DNA of 64,000 nucleotides from Prevotella sp. (GTDB lineage Bacteria; Bacteroidota; Bacteroidia; Bacteroidales; Muribaculaceae): positions 428,605-492,604 of the forward strand of contig JAMPBN010000001.1 in the NCBI GenBank assembly GCA_023666665.1, given 5' to 3'. A program made the translations under genes and the position numbers. Under the pieces are notes generated by a model, which had not been told where the DNA came from, did not search any database, and saw nothing but the letters and a program-made list of their open reading frames with translations. Of the stretch, positions 41,778 through 50,310 are shown in pieces (position 1 is the stretch's first letter; each line of letters starts with the position of its first letter).

Positions 41778-43517
41778 ATGAAATGGAACGACAATATCAT
41801 AGCAGAAAACTCGCGCCGAATGGAGCTGCTTGAGGCCCGGCGCGCCCGCGCACCCTTTTTGCGGCCCGGCGAAGACGAGACACAACGTATGGCCGACGAT
41901 TTTGAATACTGGGCGTGGCGATGCGTGCAAATCAAGCATAAAACCGAATGTCGCCGGGTGCCGTTTGTGCTTAACGGTGCGCAGCGCAAAGTGCTGAAAG
42001 TGCTTGAGCGCCAGCGCCGCGCCGGGCGCCCTATCCGCGCCATAGTGCTTAAGTCGCGCCAGTGGGGCTGCTCAACCCTGGTGTGCTACTACATGATTTG
42101 GATGCAGACCGTGCGCCACGAAAACTGGCACTCGCTAATCTGTGCGCAGTCGCTGCAGACGGCCTCAATTATCAACGGCAATTATGCCGACTATGCCTTT
42201 AACTACCCCGAGGAGATGGGCAAGGTGAAAATCAGTCGCTATCAGAGCCTCTCGTCCGTGAAAATGCTCTCTCCAAGCAACTCGCGTATCACCGTGGCCT
42301 CCGCCCAGAACCCCGATGCCGCCCGAGGTGCCGACTACACCATGGCGCACCTGAGCGAGGTGGCCTACTGGCCGGCCACGCGCATGCGCGACCCCGAGCA
42401 GCTGGTGCGCTCGGTGTGTGCGGCAATTCCCCGCATTCCCGAGAGCGTGGTGATTATGGAAAGCACCGCCAACGGCCCGGGCGACTACTTTTACCACGAA
42501 TGGTGTCGCGCCATCGACGGCAAGTCAGACAAGGAGGCGGTGTTTGCCGCCTGGCACGAGGTTGAAACCAACGCCGAGCCGCTTTACGTCAGCCCCCGAG
42601 AGGCCTGGGAACGCTTCACCGACTATGAGCGCTCGCTATGGTCGGAGTTCGGCCTCACCCTGGAGCAGATCATGTGGTATCACAACAAGCGCCGCGAGGG
42701 TGCCACCCGGCAGCAGATGATGCGCGAATATCCCTCCACCCCCTCCGAGGCGTTCTCAAACGCGCAGATGGCCGTTTTCGACCCCAAGCAGGTTGAGGAG
42801 CAGCGCCGCTTTGCGTCGGCGCCCTGCGAAACCTTTGAGGTGGACCTCCCCTCGGGGCGGCTGCTTCCTTCTCCCTCGGGGCGGCTGCAGATGTGGCAAA
42901 AACCCTGCGCCGCCGAGGAGGTGACCTCGCGGCCCGCCTACATCATCGCCGTCGACGTTGGAGGCAACTGGCAGGGTGCCGACTGGAGCGTCATCGCCGT
43001 GTTCGACAATCGCCGGCCCGAAGCCATGGAGCTCGTGGCGCAATGGCGCGGACACATCGACACCGACCGACTTTGCGACACCGCCGTTGCACTCGGGCGA
43101 CTATACCACAACGCCCTGGTGGTCTTTGAAAGCAACTCGCTCGAAAGCCGCGGAGCCGATGCCCTGGAGCGTGTCGGAGCCGGCGGCTACCCCAATCTCT
43201 ACCGCCGACAGGCAACCGACCGCGTCACCGGCGCGGTTTCGTTGCGTTATGGCTTCCATACCAACGAGCAAACCAAAACCTCCGCAATCAACGAGCTGAC
43301 CTACGCCCTGCGCGACGGTACCCTGATTGAGCGCTCCCCTCTGGCCGTGGAAGAGATGGCAACCTACATAAGGCGCGGCGACAAAACCGAAGCCTCACCC
43401 GGGTGCCACGACGATATGGTGATGACCCGCGCAATCGCGGCATATGCCCGCAAGCAGTATCCCCCGCGTCCGCGCAAACCCCTGCCGCAAACCCACGGCC
43501 CTTACTCTCCCCGCTAA
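41778..43517 (+). CDS. solitary phage-type terminase large subunit
   Basis: From ATG 41778 (579 residues), chosen because the frame upstream runs through the promoter. The packaging-motor ATPase has a deviant Walker A, KSRQWGCST (residues 92-100), a Walker B-like HLSEVAYW (191-198) and the coupling motif ESTANG. The C-terminal RNase H-like nuclease has AVDVGGNWQGADW (D393), VVFESNS (E451) and CHDDMVM (D545-D546), so both active sites look intact. No portal, capsid, tail or integrase gene is nearby and composition matches the chromosome, so it is not part of an evident prophage. It converges with the helicase gene; the two ends overlap by 4 bp. Confidence 0.88.
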   Translation: MKWNDNIIAENSRRMELLEARRARAPFLRPGEDETQRMADDFEYWAWRCVQIKHKTECRRVPFVLNGAQRKVLKVLERQRRAGRPIRAIVLKSRQWGCSTLVCYYMIWMQTVRHENWHSLICAQSLQTASIINGNYADYAFNYPEEMGKVKISRYQSLSSVKMLSPSNSRITVASAQNPDAARGADYTMAHLSEVAYWPATRMRDPEQLVRSVCAAIPRIPESVVIMESTANGPGDYFYHEWCRAIDGKSDKEAVFAAWHEVETNAEPLYVSPREAWERFTDYERSLWSEFGLTLEQIMWYHNKRREGATRQQMMREYPSTPSEAFSNAQMAVFDPKQVEEQRRFASAPCETFEVDLPSGRLLPSPSGRLQMWQKPCAAEEVTSRPAYIIAVDVGGNWQGADWSVIAVFDNRRPEAMELVAQWRGHIDTDRLCDTAVALGRLYHNALVVFESNSLESRGADALERVGAGGYPNLYRRQATDRVTGAVSLRYGFHTNEQTKTSAINELTYALRDGTLIERSPLAVEEMATYIRRGDKTEASPGCHDDMVMTRAIAAYARKQYPPRPRKPLPQTHGPYSPR

Positions 43518-44896
43518 GTGAGATAAAACAGCCGCAACGTGGCGCGGGTGGTAGCCGTGTAGAGCCAGCGATAAAAATCGAGCGTCTGCATGGCATCGGC
43601 AGCAACTCCGGCAAGGTCGGCAATCACGTTGGTCCACTGTCCGCCCTGCGCCTTATGGCAGGTCACCGCGTAGGCATACTTCACCTGCAGAGCCTGAAAA
43701 TAGGGATTTTTGCGCATTGAGCGCAAACGGGTGGAGTGGGGCGTGTATTCGCTGAAAAGCTCCGGGTCGTTATACACGGCATCAAAGAGCCGCTGCTGAT
43801 CTTCGGCAGTGAGCGCCGGAGCGTTCGAGGTCAGGCAGTCAAGAACTATCTTGCAGTCAAGCTCAACGTCGCGATAGGGAAACGCCAGCTTCACGTCGGC
43901 AAACCGGAAGCCATACTTATGCTCCACGCCATAGAGCCTGACAATGCGGGCTGTGTCGCCGTTGGCAATGAAATCAAGGTCGGCAGTCTTCGAACTCCAG
44001 TGATAATTGTTTTTAGCCACGAGCAGCAGCTCATCGCGCGTCAGCTCCTCCTCGCGCCCCAAAATGGTTGAGCGGATAGCCAGGTTAAATTGCGTGGCCC
44101 GCCAGTTGGCGCGGGTAACTATGATGGTCTCATCAATGCCGTCTGCGGCATAGAGGTCGCTCAGCGTATCCTGCAGGTCAATCCCCTCAAGGGATATGAC
44201 ATCGTCGAAGCCAAAGTTGATTTCAGGCACCGGCAGCGGGTCGCGGCGCATCAGCCTGCGAATCATCGTGGCGTTGTAGAGAATGCCGCTGGAGCGGGCC
44301 TGGCGCACCGTGTCGGTGAGCTGCACGCGGGTAACCCGCAGGCCGTAATCGCGGAGCACTCCGGGATTCAGCGCCGGCGAGTCCTCACACCCCACCGGGG
44401 GCAGCTGAGCGGTGTCGCCAAGCAGAATCAGCCGGCAGGCGTGGCCGGTATATACGTAGTGAATCAGATCTGAAAGCAGGTCGGGGCCGCCATCGGCCGT
44501 GGAGCCAATCATCGAAGCTTCATCAACTATGAACACCGTGCGACTATGCACGTTGTCCATCACCGCGCCAAACTGACGCCCGGGGCCCGGTGGCCGATAA
44601 ATCTTGCGGTGAATGGTATAAGCCGGAAACCCCGAGTAGGAGGCAAACACCTTGGCGGCGCGGCCGGTCGGAGCAAGCAATACGGAGCCGACTCCGGCTT
44701 CATGGAGCGCACGAACCAGGGCGCTGACCAAAGTGGTCTTGCCCGTGCCGGCATAGCCGCAGAGCAGAAACACGGAATCAGAGGGCGCCGACGTGCGACA
44801 GAATCGCGCCAGCGCCGCTATGCACTGCACCTGCTGGTCGGTAGGAACGTAAGGCAGCTGCTGCAAAACCGATTCGGCGAACTCTCCGACAGTCAT
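43514..44896 (-). CDS. RecD-like DNA helicase (superfamily 1, AAA_30)
   Basis: The 460-residue protein carries helicase motif I FLLCGYAGTGKTTLV, Ia LLAPTGRAAKVF, motif II FIVDEASMIG, motif III LILLGDTAQLPPVG, motif IV VQLTDTVRQ, and motifs V/VI AYAVTCHKAQGGQW and LYTATTRA. It is smaller than E. coli RecD (about 600) and RecD2, a form often seen as a single gene in Bacteroidales. It probably acts in DNA repair or replication restart. It lies between the terminase and cysS and starts just before a GGTTAAG array. Confidence 0.87.
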   Translation of the reverse strand: MTVGEFAESVLQQLPYVPTDQQVQCIAALARFCRTSAPSDSVFLLCGYAGTGKTTLVSALVRALHEAGVGSVLLAPTGRAAKVFASYSGFPAYTIHRKIYRPPGPGRQFGAVMDNVHSRTVFIVDEASMIGSTADGGPDLLSDLIHYVYTGHACRLILLGDTAQLPPVGCEDSPALNPGVLRDYGLRVTRVQLTDTVRQARSSGILYNATMIRRLMRRDPLPVPEINFGFDDVISLEGIDLQDTLSDLYAADGIDETIIVTRANWRATQFNLAIRSTILGREEELTRDELLLVAKNNYHWSSKTADLDFIANGDTARIVRLYGVEHKYGFRFADVKLAFPYRDVELDCKIVLDCLTSNAPALTAEDQQRLFDAVYNDPELFSEYTPHSTRLRSMRKNPYFQALQVKYAYAVTCHKAQGGQWTNVIADLAGVAADAMQTLDFYRWLYTATTRATLRLFYLT

Positions 44897-44919
44897 TTTA
44901 TTCGGCGCTCTGCGCCGAA

Positions 44920-44954
44920 GGTTAAGGGTTAAGGGTTAAGGGTTAAGGGTTAAG
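44920..44954. repeat. five perfect GGTTAAG repeats
   Basis: Five exact tandem copies of GGTTAAG directly after a palindrome (TTCGGCGC TCT GCGCCGAA, 44900-44918). The complement of the same unit recurs at 44993-45033. Confidence 0.92.
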
Positions 44955-44992
44955 GTGATTGTTATGTATAGAAAAGGGTATAATCTTCAATT

Positions 44993-45033
44993 TTAACCCT
45001 TAACCGGCGGCGAAGCCGCGTTAACCCTTAACC
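44993..45033. repeat. inverted TTAACCC repeats around a hairpin
   Basis: TTAACCC plus TTAACC at 44993-45005 and again at 45021-45033, separated by a GCGGC..GCCGC hairpin. It is the complement of the 44920-44954 array, so the two could pair. Confidence 0.88.
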
Positions 45034-45060
45034 TGAAATAATTTTGTGATTTTCTCCAAA

Positions 45061-46545
45061 TTATTTCACACTCCATTCAACGCCGTCTTTGGTGTCTTTG
45101 ACGTTGAAGCCGATTTCGGCAAGACGGTTGCGAATAAGGTCGCTGGTGGCCCAGTCTTTCTTGGCTTTGGACTCGGCACGAATCTGCAGCAGCAGGTCCA
45201 CGGCCTCCTCATAGGGCTTGAGGTTGGCAGCGCCGTCGGACGAATCGGGGGGCAGAATGCCCAGGATGTCGAACAGGAACGCCTGAAATAGCGCCTGCAT
45301 CTTCTCCAGGTCGGCAACGCTGGCCTTGACGGCACCGTCATTTACCTGATTCACAATGCGGCAGAGGTCAAACAGATGACCGATTACTACCGGGGTGTTC
45401 AAATCATCGTCCATCGCCTCATACATCTTGGCCTCCAATTCATCCAAGCCGCTGACGGTGCTTTCAGCCGAGGGTTTGAGACCCTGCAGGCGGCGATAGC
45501 CCTCCATCATACGCTTGTGGGCCTTTTCGGCAGCCTGGAGGGCATCGTTGCCAAAGTCAAGAGTGGAGCGATATTGCGCCATCAGAATGAAGAAGCGAAT
45601 GGTCATCGGCGAATATGGCTGCGAAAGGAGCCGGTGGGTGCCGTTGAAAAACTCATCGAGGGTAATGAAGTTGCCGTAGCTCTTGCCCATCTTCTTGCCA
45701 TCGATGGTAATCATGTTGTTGTGCATCCAATAGCGCACGGCATCGTGGCCGTTGTGGGCCACGCTTTGGGCAATTTCGCACTCATGGTGGGGGAACATCA
45801 GGTCCATACCTCCGCCGTGAATGTCGAACGTCTCGCCGAGATATTTCTCGCCCATCACGGAGCACTCCAGATGCCACCCCGGGAAGCCCTCGCTCCAGGG
45901 CGACGGCCAGTGCATGATATGCTCGGGTGCGGCCTTTTTCCAGAGGGCAAAGTCAGCGGGATGGTGCTTTTCGCTCTGACCGTCAAGGTCGCGGGTGTTG
46001 GCAAGAAGCTCGTCGATATTGCGGCCCGAGAGTTTGCCGTAGGGGTGCTCGCGGTTGTATTTGGGCACGTCGAAGTATACTGAACCCTCGCTGACGTAAG
46101 CATAGCCGGCATCAAGGATTGACTGCACATAGGCAATCTGCTCGAGAATGTGGCCGCTGGCATGCGGCTCAATGCTGGGGGAGAGCACGTTGAGGCGCTC
46201 CATGGCCTTATGGTAGCGGTTAGAGTAGTATTGCACCACTTCCATGGGCTCGAGCTGCTCGAGGCGCGCCTTTTTGGCGATTTTGTCCTCGCCGGAGTCG
46301 GCATCGTTTTCGAGGTGGCCAACGTCGGTGATGTTGCGCACGTAGCGCACCTTGTAGCCCAGGTGCTTGAGGTAGCGGAAAAGCACGTCGAAGGTTATGG
46401 CCGGGCGGGCGTGACCCAAGTGGCCGTCGCCATAGACCGTGGGACCGCAAACGTACATCCCGACATGTTCGGGATGCAGCGGGGTGAACTTTTCCTTGCG
46501 GCGGGAGAGGGAGTTATAGATGCTGAAGTTGTTCTCCTTAACCAT
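45061..46545 (-). CDS. cysS: cysteinyl-tRNA synthetase
   Basis: The 494-residue class I synthetase shows the zinc and HIGH region [19 protein letters not shown], the zinc ligands [11 protein letters not shown] and [27 protein letters not shown], and the KMSKS equivalent [11 protein letters not shown]. It charges tRNA-Cys in the cytosol. It starts 4 bp after the stop of the DUF3467 gene and is the last gene of that short operon. Confidence 0.97.
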   Translation of the reverse strand: MVKENNFSIYNSLSRRKEKFTPLHPEHVGMYVCGPTVYGDGHLGHARPAITFDVLFRYLKHLGYKVRYVRNITDVGHLENDADSGEDKIAKKARLEQLEPMEVVQYYSNRYHKAMERLNVLSPSIEPHASGHILEQIAYVQSILDAGYAYVSEGSVYFDVPKYNREHPYGKLSGRNIDELLANTRDLDGQSEKHHPADFALWKKAAPEHIMHWPSPWSEGFPGWHLECSVMGEKYLGETFDIHGGGMDLMFPHHECEIAQSVAHNGHDAVRYWMHNNMITIDGKKMGKSYGNFITLDEFFNGTHRLLSQPYSPMTIRFFILMAQYRSTLDFGNDALQAAEKAHKRMMEGYRRLQGLKPSAESTVSGLDELEAKMYEAMDDDLNTPVVIGHLFDLCRIVNQVNDGAVKASVADLEKMQALFQAFLFDILGILPPDSSDGAANLKPYEEAVDLLLQIRAESKAKKDWATSDLIRNRLAEIGFNVKDTKDGVEWSVK

Positions 46546-46549
46546 CTTT

Positions 46550-46867
46550 TTAAGCGTTCATAAAGGGGTTGGGTATGCCTCCCATTGGGGGCTGCTGCTT
46601 GGGGGTGCGGGCCTTGATTTCGCCAAAGGTCTTTTCGTAGCGCTGCACGTTTTCGGCCAGTGCGTTAAGCAGGTTTTTGGCGTTTTCGGGGGTCATGATT
46701 ACGCGGGTCTGCACGCGGGCGGGGTTCATATTGGGAGCCACGGTGATGAAGTCCATGAAAAATTCATTGGGGCCGTGGGCAATCATAGCGAGGTTGCAGT
46801 AGTTGCCTTTAGCCACTTCGGGCGAGAGTTCAATCTTTATTTCTTGTTGGTTATTGTTCTGACTCAT
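46550..46867 (-). CDS. DUF3467 protein
   Basis: The 105-residue protein has the DUF3467 pattern: [57 protein letters not shown], and a Pro/Met-rich C-terminus. The function is not known. The family is often found next to translation genes in Bacteroidales, as here with cysS directly downstream. Confidence 0.87.
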   Translation of the reverse strand: MSQNNNQQEIKIELSPEVAKGNYCNLAMIAHGPNEFFMDFITVAPNMNPARVQTRVIMTPENAKNLLNALAENVQRYEKTFGEIKARTPKQQPPMGGIPNPFMNA

Positions 46868-46879
46868 AGTTGTTTTTAG

Positions 46880-46893
46880 TTAGGAGTTAGGAG
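46880..46893. repeat. two TTAGGAG units
   Basis: Two perfect TTAGGAG heptamers between the DUF3467 start and the stop of the upstream lipoprotein gene. Confidence 0.6.
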
Positions 46894-46894
46894 T

Positions 46895-47527
46895 TTAATT
46901 ATTAATTACAATTTGTTCGGAGGTGTTGTAGATTACCGTCAGACCCTGACAGCCGGGGGCGGAGAGTAGCGATGAAATGTCCCACGATGCATAGAGGGCG
47001 CGTTGCACCCCGAGACCCACATAGTCGGCGCTGACAATGATGCGGGCGGTGGGATAGGGGTCGTCTTTAGTTGACTCGTCAACGTAGAGAGCAACCTCGG
47101 TGGCGTTGCCTGGAAAACTGACCATGGAGCTGAGGTTGAGGTAGGTACCCGAGCGCCATATGGAGGTCTGCGTCATGGGTTCAGACTGCGGGAGCCGGGC
47201 ATCGGCGGCGCAAAACTTGGGCGCTCCGCCGGGCAGGCGGGTGACGCTCAGCAGCGAAATGGGGCCGCTGACGCCGTATTCGTCGGCAACATAGTAGATT
47301 AGGGTGCGGTTTCCGGCGGCGAGGTCACTGTTGCCCCCCCAATTTGCGGTGAGGGTGATGAGGTCTTCGTTGTTGTCGGTGTAGGTAAAGGTGGTTTCGC
47401 CATCTACGGTAGACTCGTAAGTAACGATTGAGGCCACAGCGGTTTGCGGCCCGTCGGGTTCCGTTCCCTTGCAGGCCGCCAGCGCCGGGATCAACGCTAA
47501 AAGAAGATATTTCAGACAACTCCGCAT
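46895..47527 (-). CDS. lipoprotein, possibly NigD-like
   Basis: From ATG 47527 (210 residues) the protein starts RSCLKYLLLALIPALAAC, a clear lipobox with the modified Cys. A longer frame to 47596 is rejected because it would run through the promoter. The rest is beta-rich (ITLTANWGGNSDLAAGNRTLIYY; EVALYVDES). The order resembles NigD-type lipoproteins (N-terminal OB-like domain with an AGNR-type turn followed by a C-terminal beta domain), but this is tentative. It has its own promoter and may head the DUF3467-cysS operon. Confidence 0.7.
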   Translation of the reverse strand: MRSCLKYLLLALIPALAACKGTEPDGPQTAVASIVTYESTVDGETTFTYTDNNEDLITLTANWGGNSDLAAGNRTLIYYVADEYGVSGPISLLSVTRLPGGAPKFCAADARLPQSEPMTQTSIWRSGTYLNLSSMVSFPGNATEVALYVDESTKDDPYPTARIIVSADYVGLGVQRALYASWDISSLLSAPGCQGLTVIYNTSEQIVINN

Positions 47528-47559
47528 ATTCACATAACGTTTTGTGAGATTAATTAGTG

Positions 47560-47590
47560 CAAAATTACAACATTTTTTTGACAAACCAAA
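47560..47590 (-). promoter_or_regulatory. promoter of the lipoprotein gene
   Basis: On the minus strand TTTG (47587-47590) and TAATTTTG (47560-47567) with a 19-bp spacer. Confidence 0.7.
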
Positions 47591-47599
47591 AAACAAGAT

Positions 47600-47620
47600 G
47601 TTGGGCGTTGGGCATTGGGT
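47600..47620. repeat. three-unit heptamer array
   Basis: GTTGGGC, GTTGGGC, ATTGGGT in tandem, the same units as at murG-murC. Confidence 0.75.
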
Positions 47621-47625
47621 ATGAA

Positions 47626-47675
47626 CCGCCGGGTTTCAAGCCGCCGCGAGGCTGCGACAGGAACAGGAGGCGGGA
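47626..47675. repeat. GC-rich palindromic repeat upstream of hsdS
   Basis: CCGCCGGG...CCGCCGCG-type inverted sequence followed by GACAGGAACAGGAGGCGG (47656-47673), which matches the complement of 5598-5618 in 18 of 19 positions. Confidence 0.6.
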
Positions 47676-47700
47676 GGTATTATATTTCGCGAAAAATGCG

Positions 47701-47708
47701 TAACTTTG
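47701..47708 (+). promoter_or_regulatory. -7 element of hsdS
   Basis: TAACTTTG, 7 bp before ATG 47716. No clear TTTG at the -33 distance, so strength is uncertain. Confidence 0.45.
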
Positions 47709-47715
47709 CCCCGGT

Positions 47716-48963
47716 ATGACAAATCAGCTACCCACCACCACAACCTTTCGCGGCCACACCTACCCCCTCCAATGGAAAACCCTTGGGGAGATTGGCACGT
47801 TTTATGGCGGACTCACAGGGAAATCCAAACAGGATTTCTCCGATGGCAACGCTCGCTTTATTTCCTATCTTAACGTATATTCCAACCTCTCACTGAATCA
47901 GCAAGCCGATGAATTTGTTAAAATTGGAGAAAACGAAAAGCAAAACGTCATAGAATATGGTGATGTGCTTTTCACCGGCTCATCAGAAACGCCCGATGAG
48001 TGCGGAATGTCGTCGGTGGTAACAACGCGACCAACTGAAAAGCTATACCTTAACAGCTTCTGCTTCGGATTTCGCCCTAACGATGCCGACCTTTTTAACC
48101 CTGATTTTCTCAAACATCTTTTGCGCTCTGAACCGGTCAGAAAGCAGATTGCCAAAACGGCCAATGGGGTTACGCGTTTCAATGTTTCGAAAGCATTATT
48201 TGCAAAAATAATCATTCCCATTCCTGACCTTGAACTCCAAGGCATTATAGCCTGGATTCTTGACCGGTTTTCTGCGCTGACCACTGAGCTGCAAAATGAG
48301 CTGCAAGAAGAGCTCGCCGCCCGCCGCGAGCAATACGCTTACTATCGCAACCGCCTGCTCGACTTCGGACGCAGCAACCGTGCCCAATGGCTGCCGCTCG
48401 AGGAGGTTTGCAAAAAAATTTGCTCCGGAGGAACTCCACGAACCTCCGTAAGGGAATATTTTGATGGCAATATACCTTGGTTGAGAACTCAGGAAGTTGA
48501 TTGGAAAGACGTTTACGATACTGAAATCAAAATTTCTGACGAAGCAGTTCAAAATTCATCAGCTAAACTTATACCCGCAAATTGCGTCATCGTTGCAATG
48601 TATGGCGCAACTGCGGCAAAATGTTGTATCAATAAAATTCCATTGACCACAAATCAAGCTTGCTGCAATTTGGAAATTGACCCTGAGATTGCTTATTACA
48701 GATATGTATATCATTGGATTTGCGGTAATTATTTGACCTTGAAATCAATGGGCGAGGGAAGTCAAAACAACATCAACGCCGCCAAAATCAAAAACTTTCT
48801 TATTCCCATACCGCCGTTGGAGGAGCAGGAGCGGATTGTGGGGATTCTTGACCGGCTGGAGGCGGCGTATAACGACCTGATGGTCAGCATCCCGGCAGAA
48901 ATCGCCGCTCGCCGCGAGCAGTACGCTTACAACCGCAACCGCCTGCTCAGCTTTAGGGAGTAA
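47716..48963 (+). CDS. hsdS: orphan type I restriction specificity subunit with two recognition domains
   Basis: The 415-residue HsdS has two target-recognition domains (about 15-185 and 220-385), each followed by a helical spacer. The spacers are near-repeats: ELAARREQYAYYRNRLLDF (about 195-215) and EIAARREQYAYNRNRLLSF at the end. Their DNA copies (48308-48364 and 48899-48955) are strongly similar, while the recognition-domain DNA is AT-richer. No hsdM, hsdR or recombinase is adjacent. It is probably a donor or alternative subunit that recombines with or joins a type I system elsewhere. A convergent tRNA terminator lies 40 bp beyond its stop. Confidence 0.9.
   Translation: MTNQLPTTTTFRGHTYPLQWKTLGEIGTFYGGLTGKSKQDFSDGNARFISYLNVYSNLSLNQQADEFVKIGENEKQNVIEYGDVLFTGSSETPDECGMSSVVTTRPTEKLYLNSFCFGFRPNDADLFNPDFLKHLLRSEPVRKQIAKTANGVTRFNVSKALFAKIIIPIPDLELQGIIAWILDRFSALTTELQNELQEELAARREQYAYYRNRLLDFGRSNRAQWLPLEEVCKKICSGGTPRTSVREYFDGNIPWLRTQEVDWKDVYDTEIKISDEAVQNSSAKLIPANCVIVAMYGATAAKCCINKIPLTTNQACCNLEIDPEIAYYRYVYHWICGNYLTLKSMGEGSQNNINAAKIKNFLIPIPPLEEQERIVGILDRLEAAYNDLMVSIPAEIAARREQYAYNRNRLLSFRE
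48308..48364 (+). repeat. hsdS internal direct repeat, copy 1
   Basis: Encodes the central spacer ending in REQYAYYRNRLLDF; pairs with 48899-48955. Such repeats are the usual crossover points for exchange of HsdS recognition domains. Confidence 0.75.
48899..48955 (+). repeat. hsdS internal direct repeat, copy 2
   Basis: Encodes the distal spacer ending in REQYAYNRNRLLSF; a near-copy of 48308-48364. Confidence 0.75.
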
Positions 48964-48965
48964 GC

Positions 48966-48996
48966 CCCCCGACCGTATGAAGACGGCCGGCTCCTG
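48966..48996. repeat. GC-rich palindromic repeat after hsdS
   Basis: GACCGTATGAAGACGGCCGG forms a hairpin; 48971-48996 match the complement of 5532-5557 at 23 of 26 positions. Confidence 0.65.
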
Positions 48997-49003
48997 TTTG
49001 GCA

Positions 49004-49039
49004 GCAAATCGGCGCGGTTGGGAAGCCGCGCCGATTTGC
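49004..49039. terminator. bidirectional terminator between hsdS and tRNA-Leu
   Basis: Perfect 14-bp inverted repeat (49004-49017 with 49026-49039, arm GCAAATCGGCGCGG). It begins 5 bp beyond the 3' end of the tRNA-Leu on the minus strand. Confidence 0.8.
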
Positions 49040-49044
49040 CGGGG

Positions 49045-49128
49045 TGCTCGAAGCGGGACTCGAACCCGCACGGCCGCAATGGCCAGGGGATTTTAAGTCC
49101 CCAGTGTCTACCATTTCACCATTCGAGC
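49045..49128 (-). tRNA. tRNA-Leu (anticodon UAA)
   Basis: The acceptor stem GCTCGAA/TTCGAGC, discriminator A, T8, a class II variable arm and the T-loop GGTTCGAGTCC are present. The anticodon loop CTTAAAA sits on a GGGGA/TCCCC stem and gives UAA. The CCA end is not encoded. It is co-oriented with tRNA-Lys upstream and is followed by a strong terminator. Confidence 0.95.
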
Positions 49129-49149
49129 AAATGGTTGTGAGAATTAGAA

Positions 49150-49181
49150 ATCTGCAAGCATTGAAGAGAATGCTTGCAGAT
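49150..49181 (-). other. hairpin between the two tRNA genes
   Basis: Perfect 13-bp inverted repeat (49150-49162 with 49169-49181, arm ATCTGCAAGCATT) in the spacer between tRNA-Lys and tRNA-Leu. It may be a processing signal or a weak terminator. Confidence 0.6.
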
Positions 49182-49189
49182 GAAAGTGG

Positions 49190-49262
49190 TGACCCCGGAG
49201 GGGCTCGAACCCTCGACCCACTGATTAAGAGTCAGTTGCTCTACCAACTGAGCTACGGAGTC
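49190..49262 (-). tRNA. tRNA-Lys (anticodon CUU)
   Basis: A standard 73-nt cloverleaf: acceptor GACTCCG/CGGGGTC, D arm GCTCAGTTGGTAGAGC, anticodon loop CTCTTAA on ACTGA/TCAGT (anticodon CUU), T arm GAGGGTTCGAACCCCTC, discriminator A. CCA is not encoded. Confidence 0.96.
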
Positions 49263-49364
49263 AAAGCCTGTTGGGCTAAATGCGCTGCAAAGGTAGGGAG
49301 TTTTTTTGAGGTGCGCAAATTTTTTTGCAAGTTTTTTAGGTTTTTTGAGCGGAGAGCCATAGGT

Positions 49365-49399
49365 TTTGCGGAGAAATTCGGGAAAAATTTGTACATTTG
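49365..49399 (+). promoter_or_regulatory. promoter of the Fe-S membrane protein gene
   Basis: TTTG at 49365-49368 and TACATTTG at 49392-49399 (23-bp spacer), 8 bp before ATG 49408. Confidence 0.55.
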
Positions 49400-49407
49400 C
49401 GAGACTT

Positions 49408-50310
49408 ATGTCGGAGTTGACGCAAAATAGAGGCCAGGGCTGGCTGATGTTGCTGCGCGTGACGGTGGAGGCCGGTGCGGCATTTTTCGTTACGGCGTCG
49501 CTGCTGAATTATGGCGTGCGCTGCACGGCGGTGGGCCGCTGGATAGGGGGCTTGCAGCTGGTGTCGGCGGCGTTGATGCTGGCGCTGCCGGTGTTGGCTT
49601 TGTGGCTGGCGGTGACGCTGATGTTCGGGCGGCTTTATTGCTCTACGGTGTGTCCGCTGGGTGCGCTGATTGATTTGGGCGCGCGGGTCAGGCCGAGCAG
49701 CAAGGTTTATCGCTACAGGCGGGGGCTGACGGCAGTGCGCTGGCTGAGTATGGCGGTGGGCGCGGTGGCGCTGGTGGTGGCAACTCCGTTTGCGCGGGCG
49801 TGGCTGGAGCCTTATGGGCTGTATGGCTCGTTGGTGCGGTCGGTTGCCGATGGCAGGAGCCTGGTGGCTGCGGCGGTGGCTGCGTTGATTGCCGGAGTGC
49901 TGATGGCGGTGGCTTACAGGCGCGGGCGTTGGTTTTGCAACAGCGTGTGTCCGCTGTCTGCGCCATTGGGATTTTTGGGGCGGAGCGCGGCGTTTCATAT
50001 CGACATTAACACGGATATGTGCGTGCAGTGCCGCAGGTGTGTTGACGTGTGTAAGGCTGAGTGCATTAATCTTGATGACCATGTTGCCGACATGAGCAGG
50101 TGCGTGGTGTGCTTTAATTGCCTGCCGGTGTGTCCCAACGATGCGATAAGCTACACGCTGAGCCGCCACGCGCTGTCGACCCCTCTGATGCAGAAGATTT
50201 TAAAAAATGATAAAACCCCATCTTTGACATGCAACAATACCTCAACCTCTTGCAGGACATCCTCGACAACGGAGTCCTCAAAACCGACAGAACCGGCACG
50301 GGAACGCTGA
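49408..50310 (+). CDS. membrane 4Fe-4S protein, NapH/YccM-like
   Basis: From ATG 49408 (300 residues) the protein has several membrane helices and two cysteine motifs next to them ([15 protein letters not shown] and [13 protein letters not shown]), typical of the NapH/polyferredoxin family. Two cytoplasmic 4Fe-4S motifs follow ([15 protein letters not shown] and [14 protein letters not shown]). It probably passes electrons from quinol or a soluble donor to an unknown partner. The last ~27 residues are read across the start of thyA (82-bp overlap) and are low-complexity Ser/Thr/Lys, so the ancestral stop may have been lost. Confidence 0.85.
   Translation: MSELTQNRGQGWLMLLRVTVEAGAAFFVTASLLNYGVRCTAVGRWIGGLQLVSAALMLALPVLALWLAVTLMFGRLYCSTVCPLGALIDLGARVRPSSKVYRYRRGLTAVRWLSMAVGAVALVVATPFARAWLEPYGLYGSLVRSVADGRSLVAAAVAALIAGVLMAVAYRRGRWFCNSVCPLSAPLGFLGRSAAFHIDINTDMCVQCRRCVDVCKAECINLDDHVADMSRCVVCFNCLPVCPNDAISYTLSRHALSTPLMQKILKNDKTPSLTCNNTSTSCRTSSTTESSKPTEPARER

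Noticed and set aside
42847..42885. 16-bp direct repeat inside the terminase gene (CCCTCGGGGCGGCTGC twice)
   Set aside because: A simple short duplication giving the repeated residues PSGRL; it does not show the 7- or 8-bp periodicity of the main arrays.
41778..44896. Prophage made of terminase and helicase
   Set aside because: No integrase, portal, capsid, tail or lysis gene is present, and the helicase is of a type common as a chromosomal gene. Treated as a lone terminase instead.
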